DNA from: Mycoavidus cysteinexigens_B
GTDB taxonomy: Bacteria; Pseudomonadota; Gammaproteobacteria; Burkholderiales; Burkholderiaceae
Assembly: GCA_031963465.1 (NCBI GenBank)
Contig: JASSUG010000006.1
Span: forward strand, 62,001 to 126,000
DNA: 64,000 bases
Direction of reading: 5' to 3'
Position numbers and translations under genes: made by a program. How positions within the stretch are numbered: the stretch's first letter is position 1; each line of letters opens with the position of its first letter. The notes below the pieces were generated by a model. The model had not been told where the DNA came from. It did not search any database and saw nothing but the letters and a program-made list of their open reading frames with translations. Below, in pieces: positions 8,977 to 17,609 of the stretch.

Positions 8977-10052
8977 GGTCGGCCTCCGAGCACATTTTTC
9001 TCCCATAACTCACCCAAACTGAATTCTCCTAACCAATGGCTAAGTTCGTTTTCCGGTAAGCGGCGAAATTCGGTTTTTAGCCCATCATTTTCGGCAATAA
9101 TTATGTCTTTTGGTGAAAAATGGTTGAGTAAAGTCACAGACTGTGTCGCCAATAACACCTGAACATTCTTGGATGCTGTCTCTAACATTTCAGCCAGAAT
9201 ACGGATTGCAAAAGGATGCAAACCAAGCTCGGGTTCATCTAAAAGAATCAAGAAGGGCGGCGTAGGTTGCAGTAATAGTGTCGCCAAACAGATAAAGCGT
9301 AACGTGCCGTCAGATAAAGAATAAGCATCAAAATAAGCATCGGAGCCTTTTTGCCGCCATTCAAGTTTGATTTGCTCCTCATCCAACCGCAAAGGTTCGA
9401 GAATAAAACCATCGAAAAAAGGCGCAACCAAGCGTACATGCTCAACGATATGTCGATAATTGATTGGGTGCTTTTGTTTTAGCCAATACAAATAAGCCGG
9501 CAGATTCCCTGCATCAGAACGAAAAAAACGGTTATCCGAAAGGGGAGCTGTTCGTTTTGCTGGCGACGAATCCGACGTGTCGTGAAAATGATAAAGTTTG
9601 ATATTTTCGAGTTTAGAAAATATATGAATAGGAAGTGGGTTTTTGACAGGTTCAAAAGGGACATCTCCAAATTGACTTTCTTTATGCCCAGCCGAAATTA
9701 CCCCTTTATAATCCCATAAATTGTCATTATATTTGAGCCGCTCTGCTTCAAAAATCAGCCTATCTTGTTCTGCTTTTAATGTGAAACCATATGCTTCATT
9801 TTGCTCAAAAACAAAGTCAATGATTAACGCTGGCGTAACCTTTCGCCCATGATGCAGCACTCGGTCCGGCTGACTCGCCACAAATAGTTGTAAGTTATGA
9901 GAGAGCACTCGTTCTAGTAAGCGAAATACTCCAATCAAATTTGATTTGCCAGAACCATTCGCACCAATAACGATATTAAGGTTATTTAATGACAGCTCTG
10001 TCTTAGCGATTGATTTAAAGCCTTCAATTTTGACCTTGCATAGATTTTGCAT
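8973..10052 (-). CDS. AAA15/OLD-like ATPase (predicted defence ATPase)
   Basis: A 359-residue SMC/OLD-related ATPase. It begins MQNLCKVKIEGFKSIAKTEL, with Walker A IGANGSGKSNLIG at residues about 30-42. There is a signature-like SLSDGTLRFICLATLL in the second half, then Walker B FLILLDEPELGLHPFA and a switch histidine region VLLATQSVTLLNHF. There is no long coiled coil and no fused Toprim domain; the Toprim-like part is the separate downstream DUF4276 protein. The stop overlaps that gene's start (ATGA), implying equal co-translation. By analogy with PARIS (AriA/AriB) and Gabija the pair is a candidate phage-sensing system, but no phage evidence exists in the sequence. Confidence 0.87.
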   Translation of the reverse strand: MQNLCKVKIEGFKSIAKTELSLNNLNIVIGANGSGKSNLIGVFRLLERVLSHNLQLFVASQPDRVLHHGRKVTPALIIDFVFEQNEAYGFTLKAEQDRLIFEAERLKYNDNLWDYKGVISAGHKESQFGDVPFEPVKNPLPIHIFSKLENIKLYHFHDTSDSSPAKRTAPLSDNRFFRSDAGNLPAYLYWLKQKHPINYRHIVEHVRLVAPFFDGFILEPLRLDEEQIKLEWRQKGSDAYFDAYSLSDGTLRFICLATLLLQPTPPFLILLDEPELGLHPFAIRILAEMLETASKNVQVLLATQSVTLLNHFSPKDIIIAENDGLKTEFRRLPENELSHWLGEFSLGELWEKNVLGGRP

Positions 10053-10108
10053 AAAGAGTACTTAAGGAAATAAGGGTATATAAACATTGAGCCTAACCTA
10101 GCGCGTGA

Positions 10109-10837
10109 CTAAGTCATGACGTCGAGCAACGCTGTTTTATCAAACTGCCATGGAATAGGCGGCGCAGCCACAGCCCGGCTCAGATGAGCCATAAATAGAT
10201 GACGCGGAATTTCACGCCCGCCGAGTGAGGCTAGGTGTGGTGTATTTTGTTGGCAGTCGAGCATGTTTACATGATGCCGTTTTAAATGGCTAACTAATGC
10301 AGCCAGCGCAATTTTGGATGCATCGGGGCGTAACGCAAACATCGATTCACCAAAAAACATCATGCCGATGCTCATGCCATATAAACCACCAACGCACTTA
10401 TTTTCATACCAAGTCTCAACGCTATGCGCAAATCCCTGCTGGTGCAGCGCACTGTAGGCCGCCAACACCTCCGGCGTAATCCAAGTTCCGCTTTGGGCCT
10501 GCCGCGTGATGTGAGCGCACGCCGTGATGATCTCGATAAAACAGGTATCCACGCGGATTTCCCAAGCAGGCTCGCGTAGTACGCGTTTTAACGTTTTTTT
10601 AAATGAGGTCGAGATCTTAAATTCTGCCGGCACCAGAACCATACGTGGATCTGGGCTCCACCACAAGACCGGTTGGCCATCTGAATACCATGGAAAAATG
10701 CCCTGGCGATAAGCCGCGAGCAGGCGTTGCACATCTAATGTGTCGCTTGCCGCAAGCAAGCCAGACGCGCCACAGCCTGAGTCAAGCGCGGATTCAACGC
10801 TTGGGAAGGGATCGTTATTGTGCAGCCAAGGCAACAT
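10109..10837 (-). CDS. aat: Leucyl/phenylalanyl-tRNA–protein transferase
   Basis: A 242-residue Aat, the cytosolic enzyme that adds Leu or Phe to proteins with N-terminal Lys/Arg and so marks them for ClpAP (N-end rule). Family hallmarks are YRQGIFPWYSDGQPVLWWSP (residues about 43-62), the PDPRMVLVPAEFKIS block, and the catalytic-core pattern GGLYGMSIGMMFFGESMF about residue 150. The conserved MLDCQQNTPHLASLGGREIP lies near the C-terminus. The length is normal. The NUDIX gene lies about 100 bp upstream on the same strand. Confidence 0.96.
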   Translation of the reverse strand: MLPWLHNNDPFPSVESALDSGCGASGLLAASDTLDVQRLLAAYRQGIFPWYSDGQPVLWWSPDPRMVLVPAEFKISTSFKKTLKRVLREPAWEIRVDTCFIEIITACAHITRQAQSGTWITPEVLAAYSALHQQGFAHSVETWYENKCVGGLYGMSIGMMFFGESMFALRPDASKIALAALVSHLKRHHVNMLDCQQNTPHLASLGGREIPRHLFMAHLSRAVAAPPIPWQFDKTALLDVMT

Positions 10838-10935
10838 AATATAAAGATAGGCAAGCCATACTCACCGGATCAACGGGAAATGCTGATTTATTATAGTGCA
10901 CACAGGCTCCCGCCATGAATGGCAATAGTTCAGTC

Positions 10936-11481
10936 TCAGCCTGAGTGTAAGGTATGGAGAATATCATCCGTATGTAGCTCAAAATTTCCGCTAGCGCTAT
11001 CAGCAAAGAAAAAACGCAAGGTTTGTTCAACGCTTGCAAAAGCGATTTCAGGCCAAGGAATGCTTGCTTCGTCAAAAAGTTGCACCTCTAAACTTTCTTC
11101 ACCTGCAGCAAAGTCAAGATCTAGCAAACGGGCGCGATAAAAGATATGAACCTGGCGCGCGCGAGGTACATTTAATAACGAGAAAAGCCCCTGTATTTCA
11201 ACCCGCGCCCCAGCTTCTTCGAGAGTTTCCCGAGCAGCCGCTTGCGTCGTGGTTTCGTCCAGTTCCATAAAGCCCGCTGGTAAGGTCCAAAAGCCATAAC
11301 GCGGATTGATTGCACGCCGACAGAGTAAAACTTTACCGTCCCAGACCGGCACTGTGCCAACTATATTGCGAGGATTTTGGTAATGAATTTCACCGCAATG
11401 AGTACACACAAAACGCTCCCGGTTATCACCAGGTGGGATGACTGAATTCACCGTGTTACCACATGTAGGGCAGAATTTCAT
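10936..11481 (-). CDS. NUDIX hydrolase with N-terminal zinc ribbon
   Basis: A 181-residue hydrolase. The first 35 residues form a two-CxxC zinc ribbon (FCPTCGNT and FVCTHCGEIHYQNPR), as in NudC-type NAD pyrophosphatases. The NUDIX box is visible: GFMELDETTTQAAARETLEE, then AG (G-x5-E-x7-REVxEE-like; residues about 70-91). Such enzymes cleave nucleoside diphosphate-linked compounds (NADH, ADP-ribose and similar). It is shorter than true NudC and lacks the large N-terminal domain, so the exact substrate is open. The start ATG at 11481 is followed directly by the first zinc knuckle. It is divergent from pyrD, with 62 bp between. Confidence 0.9.
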   Translation of the reverse strand: MKFCPTCGNTVNSVIPPGDNRERFVCTHCGEIHYQNPRNIVGTVPVWDGKVLLCRRAINPRYGFWTLPAGFMELDETTTQAAARETLEEAGARVEIQGLFSLLNVPRARQVHIFYRARLLDLDFAAGEESLEVQLFDEASIPWPEIAFASVEQTLRFFFADSASGNFELHTDDILHTLHSG

Positions 11482-11543
11482 AATAGCGTTGGTTATTGGT
11501 TAATTCGTTCATAATAGCGAACTTTCATTATTAATGCTCAATC

Positions 11544-12596
11544 GTGTTGAAATCCCTTTATCCGTTTGCACGCTCATGTCTGTTCCGTCTGGACGCAGAA
11601 ACAGCCCATCATTTGACTCTTTCGCTGCTGCGCACAGCGAGTCGCATTGGCGCGGCTAAACTTCCAGGTTTATGCACAGTCCGTGCACCACGCACCGTCA
11701 TGGGGCTACATTTTGATAACCCAGTTGGCCTGGCCGCGGGATTAGACAAGGAAGGCGGCTGCATTGATGGCCTCGCAGCGCTTGGCTTTGGCTTTATCGA
11801 GGTAGGCACGGTGACACCACGCGCGCAACCTGGCAATCCACGTCCACGCCTGTTTCGTCTGCCCGAGGCTGGCGCCTTGATTAACCGGATGGGGTTTAAT
11901 AATGGTGGCGTTGAGCAATTTGTAGAAAATGTACAAGCCGCACATTTTAAAGGTGTGCTTGGCCTCAATATTGGTAAGAATGCTGACACACCGCTCGCGC
12001 AAGCGGCCGATGATTATGTGTATTGCCTGGAACGAGTCTATCCATTTGCCGGCTATGTGACGATTAATATTTCATCACCAAACACCCAAAACCTGCGTCA
12101 GTTGCAAGATCAAGCGGCCCTTGATGCCTTACTTGCTACATTAAAAGATAAACAGCAGCGCCTAGCCGATCAATACAAAAAACACGTACCCTTGGTGTTA
12201 AAAATTGCCCCCGATCTTGATGCTGAACAGATTAAATTAATCGCCGATACTTTGCTACGCCACCGTATTGAGGGCGTCATTGCAACCAATACAACGCTAT
12301 CACGTACATCGGTTATTGGGCTCCAATCTGCGAATGAAGCCGGCGGCTTATCAGGCAAGCCGTTATTCGACGCTTCAAATGCCGTGATTCGCCAACTTTA
12401 TGCTGCCTTAGGCGATGCCATTCCGATCATTGGCGTTGGCGGAATTTTTTCAGCCGACGATGCACGTGCAAAGCTAGCTGCAGGCGCATCACTTGTACAA
12501 TTATATACCGGGCTCATTTACCGCGGCCCGGCCCTGGTACGCGAATGCGTACAGGCACTGGCAGAGAGTTCGGCCACTGGCGCACCGATCACATGA
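11544..12596 (+). CDS. pyrD: Dihydroorotate dehydrogenase (quinone), class 2
   Basis: A 350-residue membrane-associated class 2 DHODH that oxidises dihydroorotate to orotate with quinone as acceptor (pyrimidine synthesis). The N-terminal amphipathic helix (MLKSLYPFARSCLFRLDAE) is the membrane-docking part. FMN-barrel motifs include NPVGLAAGLDKEG, EVGTVTPRAQPGNPRPRLFR, INRMGFNNGG and NISSPNTQNLRQLQ, with the GVGGIFSADDA phosphate-binding loop near the end. The start is GTG at 11544; an ATG at 11534 is out of frame. The gene order aat–NUDIX–pyrD recalls Burkholderia aat–pyrD linkage. Confidence 0.96.
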   Translation: MLKSLYPFARSCLFRLDAETAHHLTLSLLRTASRIGAAKLPGLCTVRAPRTVMGLHFDNPVGLAAGLDKEGGCIDGLAALGFGFIEVGTVTPRAQPGNPRPRLFRLPEAGALINRMGFNNGGVEQFVENVQAAHFKGVLGLNIGKNADTPLAQAADDYVYCLERVYPFAGYVTINISSPNTQNLRQLQDQAALDALLATLKDKQQRLADQYKKHVPLVLKIAPDLDAEQIKLIADTLLRHRIEGVIATNTTLSRTSVIGLQSANEAGGLSGKPLFDASNAVIRQLYAALGDAIPIIGVGGIFSADDARAKLAAGASLVQLYTGLIYRGPALVRECVQALAESSATGAPIT

Positions 12597-12605
12597 TGCA
12601 AGCTT

Positions 12606-12651
12606 TAAAGTTTTGTTGTGCCGAATGCTAAAGTTTTGTTGTGCCGAATGC
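12606..12651. repeat. Perfect 23-bp tandem duplication downstream of pyrD
   Basis: Bases 12606-12628 are repeated exactly at 12629-12651; each unit contains AAAGTTTTGTTGTGCCGAAT. It lies ten bases past the pyrD stop and 67 bases before the IclR gene, so it could affect the iclR leader. A perfect head-to-tail copy points to a recent slippage event. Confidence 0.9.
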
Positions 12652-12718
12652 GCATGTTCGATAAGCGAGCAAGCCACTTATGGTATAAAAAGACTTTCCC
12701 TTCTTTTTACTCAATGCG

Positions 12719-13510
12719 ATGAGCGATAGCAGTTCGCCAACTAAAACTTCGATTCAGGTGATTGAGCGCATGACGTGGCTGTTAGATGCACTTGCCATGC
12801 AGACTAAAGCGATTAGCCTAAAAGAGCTTGCGCAGCAAACTCAATTACATCCATCTACCGCGCATAGAATTCTCAATGATCTGGTGACTTGCCGTTTTGT
12901 GGATCGCGCTGAGCCCGGCGCGTACCGGCTTGGCATGCGGCTGCTCGAGCTAGGCAATGTGGTTAAAGCACGGCTTTCGGTGCGCGATACTGCATTAGGG
13001 CCGATGCACGAACTGCGTCAACTGACTGGGCAGACAATTAACCTATCAGTCCGGCAAGGAGATGAAATTGTTTATATCGAACGAGCCTATAGCGAACGCT
13101 CGGGGATGCAAGTGGTGCGGGCGATTGGCGCACGTGCGCCGCTCCATCTGACCTCGGTGGGTAAACTTTTTCTCGCCGTGGATGAAACCGAAAGCGTACA
13201 AGCGTATATAGCCCGTACTGGGTTAGCCGGCCACACGCAAAATAGCATTACTCATGCCGCTAAGTTGACCCGTGAGTTAAACCATGTACGCCAACATGGT
13301 TATGCGCGCGATAATGAAGAGCTCGAGCTAGGCGTGCGTTGCATCGCGGCCGGCATTCATGATGACACGAACAAACTGGTTGCCGGACTCTCCCTTTCCG
13401 CCCCCGCTGATCGGATGCAAAATGCTTGGCTCGCCCAACTTAGTGAGACCGCATTACGTATTTCACGCATACTCGGCTATCGGCAAAAATCAGCAGATCA
13501 TGATCAATAA
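12719..13510 (+). CDS. IclR-family transcriptional regulator
   Basis: A 263-residue regulator. The N-terminal winged helix-turn-helix spans about residues 10-75, with ISLKELAQQTQLHPSTAHRI as the recognition-helix region. The C-terminal IclR effector domain shows YIERAYSERSGMQVV, RAPLHLTSVGKLFLA and the typical late GVRCIAAGIHDDTNKLVAGL (residues about 85-255). IclR proteins bind small metabolites and control catabolic genes; no catabolic operon adjoins it, so the target is unknown. A TATAAA sequence about 35 bases upstream may be its -10 box. Confidence 0.93.
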   Translation: MSDSSSPTKTSIQVIERMTWLLDALAMQTKAISLKELAQQTQLHPSTAHRILNDLVTCRFVDRAEPGAYRLGMRLLELGNVVKARLSVRDTALGPMHELRQLTGQTINLSVRQGDEIVYIERAYSERSGMQVVRAIGARAPLHLTSVGKLFLAVDETESVQAYIARTGLAGHTQNSITHAAKLTRELNHVRQHGYARDNEELELGVRCIAAGIHDDTNKLVAGLSLSAPADRMQNAWLAQLSETALRISRILGYRQKSADHDQ

Positions 13511-13588
13511 ATTGGCCGCTCATCACCCCTAATTCGCTCTCTCAAATAGCCTGCTTGCATAAAAGGCAAAGGGACAGCAAAACGCGAC

Positions 13589-16500
13589 TCAGCGCTCAAG
13601 CGACTCCCAAATTTTATGTAACCGTTTAACTGAGATGGGCATCGGGGTACGCAACTCCTGCGCAAACAGCGAGACGCGCAATTCTTCGAGCAGCCAGCGA
13701 AACGCCTGCAGTTGCGGATCGATGATCTGAGCCGTGTGACGCCTCTGCCCTTGGGTGCGTAAATAACGCACACTCAACGGCGAAAACTCAGCAAACAGCC
13801 GCGCATCACGAGCTGTATCATTTTTTAATTTATCGATGCGTAGTGTCATCGCTTGTAAATAACGCGGAAAATGGCCAAGCTGCTCATAAGGCGTATCGAG
13901 CAGAAAATGCTTGCCAATCAAAGCCTGCAATTGTTGCGTCATATCTGCATAAGCCGGCGCAAAACTTTTTACTGCAGCCAGTTTTTTCGAGGCCATGGCG
14001 TATGCTGTCAGAATTTGTGCTGCCAAGCGAGCCACTTCTTGGGCAAGTAATGTAAAGCGACTGCGCCCTTCATCGCAGCGGATAGTAAAAGCCGTAGCAT
14101 CCGTAGGCAATGGCTCCCGTAAACAAGCAAGCTCAAGCGCACATGTAATAATTTGTGCGCGCAGCTCATCTGAGGTGCCAAGCGGCATGTACTGCATTGC
14201 TATCTGCTGAAAACCCGGCAGATTTTTTTCGATAAAACGAATTGCTTCACGCAGTTGCAACGCAAAAAGTCGCCGTAAGCCAACTCGATGAGCGCGCGCC
14301 GCCTCTTGCGGTAGATCAAAAAGCTCTAGATCGCAAGCTACACCGCGATCAACTAGTGCTGGATAGCCAATCAAAGTTTCGCCCTTGCGTTCAATCTCCA
14401 TGAGTTCTGGCAAGCGGCCAAAACTCCAGCTGGTCAAATTTTCGTAGAGTGCCGCAGCAGCCTTAGGGTTGTGTGTTTTTTCATTGTTTTGTGCTTTCTC
14501 ATTGTTTTGTGCTTTTACTTTTTCTTCGGTTACGCCAGTCACTGCTTTAAGCGCAATTTTCTGAAAATTTTGCTGCGCTTGAGTACCTAATTCTGCCCGC
14601 AATTGCGAAAGATTACGACCCGAGGCAAGCTGCCGACCATATTCATCGATCACTTTGAAACTCATGAACAGATGCGACGGCAAGGTTTCGAGCTTAAAAT
14701 CAGTCATGTGCACATTGAGTTGCTCTTGCTCGCGGATATCCGCACTCAGCGCTTCCATCAGGCTACCCACGCCGAACCTTGCGCGCTCGACAAAGCCTGC
14801 CGCATAAGCAGGTAAGGGAACACAATGGCGGCGCAATTTTTGCGGCAATGATTTGAGCAATAAATGGACTTTTTCTTTAAGCATTCCCGCCACCAGCCAT
14901 TCACAACGATGCGCATCGATTTGGTTTAATGCAAAAATTGGCACCGCCAAGGTCACTCCATCACGGGGCGAGCCTGGCTCGAAGTGATAGGAAATTGCCA
15001 TTTCAATCCCAGCCAGCACCAGTTTTTTCGGAAAAAGCTCAGTCGTCACGCCAGCGGCTTCATGCCGCATTAGATCATCGCGGGCTAAGAACAGGAGCTT
15101 TTCATTTTTGCTATGTGGACTCCGCATGGCCTGGCGATACCAATGCTCAAGATCAGCACCGGTATAAATATCAGGCGGAATGGCTTGATCGTAAAAAGCA
15201 TAAATCAACTCATCATCAATTAGAATATCTTGGCGCCGAGAGCGATGTTCAAGTTGCTCAATCTCAGCGATCAATTGCCGATTGTGTTTGAAAAATGGCA
15301 GCTTAGTGTCAAACTCGCCCTCAACCAAAGCGCAGCGAATAAAAATTTCCCGCGCCTGTAGCGCAGCTTGCGCCGTCTGTTTACCAAAACTCACGCGACG
15401 GCGATGATAAACCGTTAAGCCATATAGTGTTGCGCGCTCAAAGGCGACCACCTGAGCCGCTTTCTTTTCCCAGTGCGGCTCACTGATGGATTGCCGTAGT
15501 AAATGCGCGCCAGCGCGCTCAATCCAAGTTGGCTCAATGGCCGCGGTGGTGCGCGCAAATAAGCGGCTGGTCTCGACCAACTCAGCTGCAATAATCCAAC
15601 GTCCCGCTTTTTTGGCTAAGCTCGAACCAGGCCATAAATAAAATTTGATCCCTCGAGCGCCCAGATAATAAGGCTCGTTATCCGCTTTCAGTCCAAGGTT
15701 TCCCAATAACCCACTCAACAGTGACACATGGATTTGCTCGAATGTCGCGGCTGTCTGGTTAATCCGCCACCCCTGCTCACCGACCACGGTCAATAACTGG
15801 CTATGGACATCGCGCCATTCACGTAAACGTAAATGTGACAGGAAATTGGCGCGGCATAAATCCAGCAATTGCCGGTTTGATTTTTTATGCGCCAGCGCTT
15901 CATCGAACCACTGCCAGATTTTAAGCAAAGTTAAAAACTCCGATTTTTGATCGGCAAATTTACGATGCGCCGTGTCCGCTGCGCCCTGAAGCTCCAGCGG
16001 GCGATCACGCGGATCTTGCACCGATAGTGCGCTGGCGATAATAAGTACCTCGTGCAATGCGTGTTGCTCACACGCCGCCAAGATCATCCGGCCGACGCGC
16101 GGATCAAGCGGCAATCTCGCTAGGGTCTGACCAACCGGCGTTAAGTGGTGAGCGCTATCAACCGCCCCTAACTCCGTCAATAACTGATAGCCATCCGCGA
16201 TCGCTCTCGCCGGTGGCGGTTCAAGAAAGGGAAAGCGTTCGATCTCAGCCAACTGTAGCGATTTCATTCTTAGAATGACGGCGGCCAATGAAGAGCGCAG
16301 AATTTCCGGGTCGGTAAAACGCGGACGCGTTTGCCAATCAGCCTCATCGTACAAGCGAATACAGATACCATTTGCAACCCGCCCACAACGGCCTGCACGC
16401 TGCTGTGCTGCCGCCTGTGAAATCGGTTCAATACGTAATTGTTCAACTTTATTACGATAAGAATACCGCTTAACACGCGCGAGGCCGGTATCCACTACAT

Positions 16501-17566
16501 AACGGATACCGGGCACCGTCAGCGAAGTTTCAGCCACGTTAGTGGCCAGCACGATCCGGCGTGCATTGCCGGTTTTAAACACACGCTCTTGCTCAACCAT
16601 TGATAGGCGCGCGAATAAAGGCAAAATTTCAGTATGCAGGGGATGGCGTTGACGTAGTGCTTGCGCCGCCTCACGAATTTCACGCTCACCGGGCAAGAAT
16701 ACCAGCACATCGCCCGCACCCTCACGCGCCAGTTCATCCACTGCGTCGACAATCGCCTCCATCAAATCGCGCCCGGCGTCCCGCGCATTTTCAGGCTTGC
16801 CGGACCCCGCCGCAGATGACGCCGTCGCGGATACACCCGCCACCCGCGGGTCGTCATTTAATACTGGGCGATAGCGCATCTCAACCGGGTATAGCCGGCC
16901 ACTCACTTCAATCACGGGCGCCTCGCCCCCGGCGTGACTAAAATGCTTAGCAAGCCGCTCAGCATCTAACGTGGCGGAGGTAATGATTAATTTTAAATCG
17001 GGCCGGCGCGGCAGAATTTCTTTTAGGTAACCCAATAAAAAATCGATATTCAGGCTGCGCTCATGAGCCTCATCAATAATTAACGTATCATAGGCGCGCA
17101 GCAGTGGATCAGATTGGGTTTCTGCTAACAAAATACCGTCGGTCATCAGTTTGATGGAAGCGCCACGGCTCAGTTTGTCAGTAAAGCGCACTTTATAGCC
17201 GACGACCTCCCCCACTGGCGTCTGCAACTCTTGCGCGATCCGTCGTGCGGTGGCGGTGGCCGCCAAACGCCGTGGCTGCGTATGGCCAATCAGTCCATCT
17301 CCGCCTGCGCCCAGGCCACGCCCGAGCGTCAGGCAGATTTTGGGCAACTGCGTAGTTTTACCAGAACCGGTCTCGCCGCATACAATCACGACTTGATGCG
17401 TGGCAATCGCGGCGGCAATTGCCGCACGTTTGCCTGAGACGGGTAAGTCAGCGGGGAATTCGATCGGCGGCAAGCGGTTCGCCTGAGCTAACGCCTGTTT
17501 TTTAGGTAATAAAGGGGGGGTGACTGTCGACAATTTGCCAAAACCTGCGTAGCTTGCCCGAGACAT
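13589..17566 (-). CDS. hrpA: ATP-dependent RNA helicase HrpA
   Basis: A DEAH-box helicase of 1325 residues, the usual size for HrpA. Walker A is VVIVCGETGSGKTTQLPKIC (about residues 60-79), followed by QPRRLAATATARRIA, the DEAH box IIDEAHERSLNIDFLLGYL, SATLDAERL (motif III) and AAQQRAGRCGRVANGICIRL (motif VI). Then come the HA2/OB region and the long HrpA-specific C-terminal DUF3418 part. E. coli HrpA acts on mRNA and on stalled ribosomes. ATG 17566 is preferred over TTG 17575. A small internal duplication (KAQNNEKAQNNEK) sits in a low-complexity linker around residue 1030. The gene diverges from argA. Confidence 0.94.
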   Translation of the reverse strand: MSRASYAGFGKLSTVTPPLLPKKQALAQANRLPPIEFPADLPVSGKRAAIAAAIATHQVVIVCGETGSGKTTQLPKICLTLGRGLGAGGDGLIGHTQPRRLAATATARRIAQELQTPVGEVVGYKVRFTDKLSRGASIKLMTDGILLAETQSDPLLRAYDTLIIDEAHERSLNIDFLLGYLKEILPRRPDLKLIITSATLDAERLAKHFSHAGGEAPVIEVSGRLYPVEMRYRPVLNDDPRVAGVSATASSAAGSGKPENARDAGRDLMEAIVDAVDELAREGAGDVLVFLPGEREIREAAQALRQRHPLHTEILPLFARLSMVEQERVFKTGNARRIVLATNVAETSLTVPGIRYVVDTGLARVKRYSYRNKVEQLRIEPISQAAAQQRAGRCGRVANGICIRLYDEADWQTRPRFTDPEILRSSLAAVILRMKSLQLAEIERFPFLEPPPARAIADGYQLLTELGAVDSAHHLTPVGQTLARLPLDPRVGRMILAACEQHALHEVLIIASALSVQDPRDRPLELQGAADTAHRKFADQKSEFLTLLKIWQWFDEALAHKKSNRQLLDLCRANFLSHLRLREWRDVHSQLLTVVGEQGWRINQTAATFEQIHVSLLSGLLGNLGLKADNEPYYLGARGIKFYLWPGSSLAKKAGRWIIAAELVETSRLFARTTAAIEPTWIERAGAHLLRQSISEPHWEKKAAQVVAFERATLYGLTVYHRRRVSFGKQTAQAALQAREIFIRCALVEGEFDTKLPFFKHNRQLIAEIEQLEHRSRRQDILIDDELIYAFYDQAIPPDIYTGADLEHWYRQAMRSPHSKNEKLLFLARDDLMRHEAAGVTTELFPKKLVLAGIEMAISYHFEPGSPRDGVTLAVPIFALNQIDAHRCEWLVAGMLKEKVHLLLKSLPQKLRRHCVPLPAYAAGFVERARFGVGSLMEALSADIREQEQLNVHMTDFKLETLPSHLFMSFKVIDEYGRQLASGRNLSQLRAELGTQAQQNFQKIALKAVTGVTEEKVKAQNNEKAQNNEKTHNPKAAAALYENLTSWSFGRLPELMEIERKGETLIGYPALVDRGVACDLELFDLPQEAARAHRVGLRRLFALQLREAIRFIEKNLPGFQQIAMQYMPLGTSDELRAQIITCALELACLREPLPTDATAFTIRCDEGRSRFTLLAQEVARLAAQILTAYAMASKKLAAVKSFAPAYADMTQQLQALIGKHFLLDTPYEQLGHFPRYLQAMTLRIDKLKNDTARDARLFAEFSPLSVRYLRTQGQRRHTAQIIDPQLQAFRWLLEELRVSLFAQELRTPMPISVKRLHKIWESLER

Positions 17567-17582
17567 AAGTCCCAAGCCACAA

Positions 17583-17609
17583 TTGAATAGATGAATGAGG
17601 CATTATAAT
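17583..17609 (+). promoter_or_regulatory. Possible argA promoter overlapping the annotated 5' end
   Basis: A TATAAT hexamer is at 17604-17609, with TTGAAT at 17583-17588 (15-bp spacer, shorter than ideal). If used, transcription would begin around 17616, exactly where the second in-frame ATG of argA lies. That would give a near-leaderless mRNA and favour the shorter protein. This is pattern-based. Confidence 0.25.

Noticed and set aside
10815..11075. Minus-strand ORF overlapping the NUDIX and aat genes
   Set aside because: It is in another frame of two well-supported genes and has no family pattern or ribosome site.
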